DNA of 60,000 nucleotides, taken from contig CM043962.1 of the NCBI GenBank assembly GCA_014529385.2, positions 50,422,598-50,482,597 of the forward strand, written 5' to 3'. This DNA comes from Adiantum capillus-veneris (taxonomy: Eukaryota > Streptophyta > Polypodiopsida > Polypodiales > Pteridaceae). How positions within the stretch are numbered: position 1 is the first letter of the stretch; every line of letters begins with the position of its first letter. Positions 56,129-60,000 of the stretch are shown piece by piece. A program made the position numbers and the translations under genes. The notes under the pieces were generated by a model that was given only the letters and a program-made list of their open reading frames with translations, did not search any database and was not told the origin of the DNA.

Positions 56129-56645
56129 ATTTTTTACCTACATCAAACAATGAAACATCAATTGTTTTTTGGGAAGAGTATAAAAAATACCAAAGAATTG
56201 AAATTGAATTTACTTTACCTTGACAGTTTAATATGCAGAAGGTCAACTATTTAAAAAAGTTACAATAAAAAGTAAATAGTTGTATATACATTGTGCCACA
56301 TTGGGACTTTACAAAAGTTTGGACAAAATATTTTTCTATCTAATCCTCCTCTATCTTCTCGTCGTTCAGAGGCACCTATGTTTGATCACTTTGACTCTAC
56401 ATAAACCCAAACTAAATTAAACAATTATCAACATCTCAAAACAATTGATACAAAATTACTTGTTTAAACTTACCGCTTCTAGTGATCCAAACGCCGTGTT
56501 GAATTGCTTGCGAGAGATGTGGTTGTTTTCAAACAACCATAGCCAAGTCTCAAATTTTGTATGTCACTCCCGATACTTGAACATCTCTCTGATTGGTAAA
56601 AAGAGAGTGATATTTTCCTAAGTTAGCAATAACAATACCAAATCA

Positions 56646-57075
56646 TCAACTACAATCTATATAATCACCGATCGACGTTATAATTGGATCAATCTTACAT
56701 ATTTGTCCTTCCAAGCTCCCTTGCCTCCTAAGCCATAGTGCGTGGGAGTTTGTCTTGCATGAGTCTCGCGTTGTTGTCTGTATGGTGAGCCCATCGCAGC
56801 TTGATCGCTCTTTTCTTAAATTTCCCACTCCACTCCACGTCTGCCATGTTGCCACCGCGGTAACTCCTGTCTGGATATCTGACCTGGTTGGTTGCTACAC
56901 GCCACACACTGGATTGCTTGTTTTTTAGAAATGTCTTTATGTAGCCCTCCAACCACTATTGTGAAAAACGTTGATCGAGGGTATTTGGAAATCTAGCTAG
57001 CGGAGCATTCTCAATGTACCGTGCATGATCGGGTAGTTGGTCTCTAAACTTTATAAAACAGTTCTTATATGTTGA
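56646..57075 (-). pseudogene. Possible En/Spm-type plant transposase fragment
   Basis: A minus-strand frame with one stop: CFIKFRDQLPDHARYIENAP, stop, LEGYIKTFLKNKQSSVWRVA, VEWSGKFKKRAIKLRWAHHT. The basic K-x2-RAxKLRW-x-HHT stretch resembles the region before the conserved part of Ptta/En/Spm plant transposases that often accompany TNP2. I am not certain of the family. Pro-rich text at about 57600-57700 on the same strand might be its N-terminus. Confidence 0.35.
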
Positions 57076-58489
57076 ATGTATAAGAATTTGTAGATGGCGC
57101 CAAAATGCCCTGCCCTGTGCTGTGCCAAAGTTCACCCCCCACCATATTTAACCCTGTAGTAGCACCCATGTGTGTCTAGCACGGGTGCGTCAGTATCCTT
57201 GTCTCTGCATCAAGGGCGGCACGCTTTGAAAGTGGGGACTCCGTTCCCCCACCACTACTAAAACAGAAAAAACTATAAGATCCACCACCGCTTCGTCTCT
57301 CACGGTGCTCGCTGCCTTGAGACAAGCATCAACGCGCGCTGCTAGAGGAAGTTCGTCGACAGTGTTCTAGCAAAGCAGGAGTGGAATGGAGTGGCGTAGG
57401 ACCCTCTAATGCCATGGGATTGGGACCTTGCGATGCAAGGGGAGTAGGACCCTATGATGTAAGGGGAGTAGGACAATAAGAAGGGGTCGTAGACTTAGGT
57501 GCCGTCGGTGCGAGGCTCTGTAGGTAAGGAGTCCCTCCTTGACTCCCTCATGGTGTAGTCTACGGAGAAATACCATAGGTCACAAGATGCTATGGAGTGT
57601 AGCGACCAAATAAATTCTCTGTCTCTCGAGAGCCCGCTGTAGGTCTGGATCTACGACCGGTGGAGGAACCTGAGAAGGGTAGGTGTAGGATGGCCATGCC
57701 TGTAAATAACAAAAATAAACCTATGACACTCATGGTTTAGGGTTAACTAGCCAGAAACATTCTTTATTTCTTTGCTTCTTCTCACCGACTCAAGACTCGA
57801 CTCCACTGGAGGTGATGTCCACCCAGGGTGGGAACCCACCTAGGATGTGAACCAACCAAAAGAAGAGCCAGTTGGCTACTCCCCACTAGTTGGTCTCTTG
57901 TCTGACATCTACATTACAAAGAGCAATATAAGATTAATCTTTCCACCCTTCTCGCTCATCTATAAATACATACACAAGTATATTAGCACACAAACACGTA
58001 GATACATATGCATACTAGTAGACCTAAGTAGCGGCTAGTAGTGCCAAAGGTCAAGAGAACCTCTTTAGATATCATCACAGTCTCAACCGTGGTAAAACCA
58101 AAGGTACATTGTGGTAATCCATGCATGAGTGGATCAATGATCGCAATGCCATGATTAAAAAAGGACTATACCCAAGAGGAAGCATCTAACCTTTGGGTGC
58201 TATGCTCCCGCACTTAGTGCCTACATACATGCATAAAAAAATATATATGTATACACAAATATATATACATATATGTAATATAGCCGTTGTTTTGAGTAAT
58301 GGTTGTAAATGTAGCCATCGTTTTGTGTTTTGCGTAGTGCAATAGTGCTCGTGCTTCTGTAGAGTGCTATGAAGAAGAGCTTCTTTATTGTGGGTTCTTG
58401 TGCAGCATCTCTTCACAGCAGCTCCTTGTTCAAGGGATTACTTTGCCTCCATTCTGAGGTATGATATCGTTAAAATTTGTCCAACCTAA
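57076..58489. other. Mostly unassigned segment
   Basis: Local duplications of agtaggaccct-like text occur at about 57395-57470. No further gene is recognised. Short open frames lack motifs. Confidence 0.35.
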
Positions 58490-58689
58490 TGCCTATTTGG
58501 TGGGGAGAAAGAGATATGAAGAGAGAGAGAGAGAGAGAGAGATAGAGAAGCTAAGGAGAAGAGAGTAGAAAGTAATTTCCAAGGGTCTGTCGACGTCACG
58601 TAAAGAAGTTTTTTTTCATAGCACTCTACACAAGCAGGAGCATACCCGCACTGCGCACACCACAAAATGGTTGCTTCGCCTACAACCAT

Positions 58690-58929
58690 TGCTCTTTATC
58701 TCCCTATTTCTTGATCTTCCTCTCTCTACCTATCTCTTTATGCCGACGGATATCTCTATTTCTCTCTCTCCCTCTTTCTTCCCACGGATAGCTCTATTTC
58801 TCTCGCTCCCTCTCTTTCCCTCTCCCTCCCTCTTTCCCTATCTCTCTATATCTCCCTCTCTCTCTCCTCTCCCTCCCTCTTTCCCCTCTTTCTCTCTCCC
58901 TCTCTCCTCTATCCCTATCCCTCTCTGTA

Positions 58930-58961
<32 letters not shown>

Positions 58962-59001
58962 CCTCCCTCCCTCTCTCCCTCTCTATCTACTCTCTCTATT
59001 T

Positions 59002-59057
<56 letters not shown>

Positions 59058-59229
59058 ATTTTTCCCTATCTCTCTCTCTTTCCCTCTTTCCCTATCTCTC
59101 TCTATTCCTCTCTTTCCATCTCTCTCTTTCTCTTTCTATGTCCCTCTCTCTATTCCTCTCTTTCCCTCTCTCTTTGTCTTTCTATATCCCTCTCTCTCTC
59201 TAATCCTCTCTCTCTTTCTCTTTCTATCT

Positions 59230-59309
<80 letters not shown>
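58690..59309 (+). repeat. 620-bp almost pure pyrimidine tract (CT-rich compound repeat)
   Basis: Long runs of CTCTCT mixed with TTTCCC and TATCTC phrases, ending in a pure (CT)n at 59240-59309 after a C run. A separate GA tract in the opposite sense occurs at 58518-58542. The long open frames across it are low-complexity artefacts. Confidence 0.95.
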
Positions 59310-59312
<3 letters not shown>

Positions 59313-60000
59313 TGTGGACTTGAATGCTTTGAAGGAGCGGATGAGCAAAGTAGATCATGACCATGTATTGAAAGAGGAGAAATTTGACACCATGAGCCGG
59401 GATGTATGGAACATGAAAAATGTATGCACAAACAAGTCTTGGGCTGATGTATGTGATAGAAATGTGGCTTCTAATTCCTCACTCATGCAAGATATGGTTC
59501 AAACAAAGAATGTTGAGAATGTGGATGTGGAGGAGTTGAAGTAACGGGAGCGACGTTCCAAGAATATTGTTATTCATGGAATTCCCAAACAGAAGCTAGA
59601 GACACCTCCTTCTCTTGCCATTGTTATCGAAGATTTCTTTAAAACCCACTTTGGCATGATTGAAGTTATGGTCTATGGAGCACATAGAGTGGGGAAGCAA
59701 GGAGCTCCTCGCTCAGGAGAGCGGCCAATTATATGAACCATGCTGAATGAGACCAAGAGAAAGATTGTCCTTGATAATAGTTGGATCTATTTGAGGGATA
59801 CAAAATGTTTTGTATGTGAAGATCGCACTATTTAGCAACAAAATATGAGTCTCAAGGCATATGAGGAAAAGAATAAGAGAAACAAGGAGATCTCTCATGA
59901 AGAAAATGTGCCCAAGGAGGAGACAAGTCCCTCGAGCAAATAGCAATGTGGGACCTATGAGACTGAGTTACAATTGAAAATATGCTTTTGGAATTGTAAT
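59310..60000 (+). pseudogene. LINE ORF1 and start of the endonuclease region (runs off window)
   Basis: One frame from the end of the CT tract to the window edge with four stops (59542 TAA, 59734 TGA, 59833 TAG, 59941 TAG). It has a coiled-coil-like start (LNALKERMSKVDHDHVLKEE) and the L1-type core: RRSKNIVIHGIPKQKLE, VYGAHRVGKQ, then a stop before TMLNETKRKIVLDNSWIYLR. This matches the RNA-binding ORF1 domain of L1-like elements. The last codons, LKICFWNCN, resemble the first strand of the endonuclease of ORF2, in the same frame. Confidence 0.7.

Larger units (their letters stand above)
55853..58043. mobile_element. Candidate second CACTA element
   Basis: At 55853 starts CACTATAAGAGG, followed to about 56070 by a dense set of accgct/gcggta motifs in both orientations, as in CACTA subterminal regions. 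At the right, agcggctagtagtg ends at 58043, a possible inverted end (CACTACTAGCCGCT). The flanking bases are caa and cca, not identical, so the right border is weak. A transposase-like frame lies inside at 56646-57075. Confidence 0.4.

Noticed and set aside
57251-57265. CACTACTAAAACAG as another CACTA terminus
   Set aside because: Only a short match, no subterminal repeats and no transposase next to it.
58671-59360. Long open frame of mostly Ser, Leu and Pro, and Arg-Glu frames on the opposite strand
   Set aside because: Produced by the CT/GA repeat itself; no stop arises in such sequence.

Overview
This window looks like repeat-dense chromatin from a plant with a large genome. Nearly all of it is explained by LTR retrotransposons, with CACTA DNA transposons, a LINE and long GA/CT microsatellites. 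Supporting signs are the classic plant primer sites (TGGTATCAGAGC; a tRNA-Asp-like site), Ty3 elements carrying a second, archaeal-type RNase H (the plant Tat lineage), a Tork/Tnt1-type Copia element and CACTA termini next to TNP2 transposase remnants. I cannot name the species. A non-seed vascular plant or another large-genome plant would fit, but that is a guess. I see no intact cellular gene, tRNA, rRNA or CRISPR array. All boundaries and alignments were made by eye.

Layout. 1-17777: two minus-strand Tat-like Ty3 copies sharing an LTR (internal, LTR 454-3740, internal, LTR 15110-17777). Inside the second copy sits a complete Copia element at 9326-14865 with matching 5-bp target duplications. 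17842-28263: a plus-strand element with a tRNA-Asp-like primer site, a 5' LTR carrying an 840-bp internal duplication, a 2.8-kb leader with eight copies of a 20-bp palindrome, gag and protease reading frames, then a long unidentified reading frame with Trp/Pro-rich repeats where reverse transcriptase would be expected. A solo LTR of the Copia family interrupts its gag. 28640-29995: plus-strand RNase H and integrase remnants of a Tat-like element.

30447-37990: an unrecognised intron-bearing pseudogene with a ParB-like DGNHRL motif and a methyltransferase-like C-terminal segment. A 4.3-kb solo LTR (32011-36304) with a perfect 5-bp target duplication splits one exon, and that LTR holds an array with a very regular 152-bp period. 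38000-43345: a minus-strand Tat-like element of the same LTR family with most of pol deleted. 45544-49740: a plus-strand Tat-like element running from gag to a cut-off integrase. 53403-54686: LTR and leader of a second copy of the tRNA-Asp element, cut by a CACTA terminus. 54687-about 58043: CACTA sequence. 58690-59309: a very long pyrimidine tract. 59310-60000: LINE ORF1 running out of the window.

All the coding regions are damaged by stops or frameshifts, so nothing here appears able to move on its own. The nesting gives a relative order: the Tat array before its Copia insertion, the palindrome element before its solo LTR, and the ParB-like gene before the 4.3-kb LTR.
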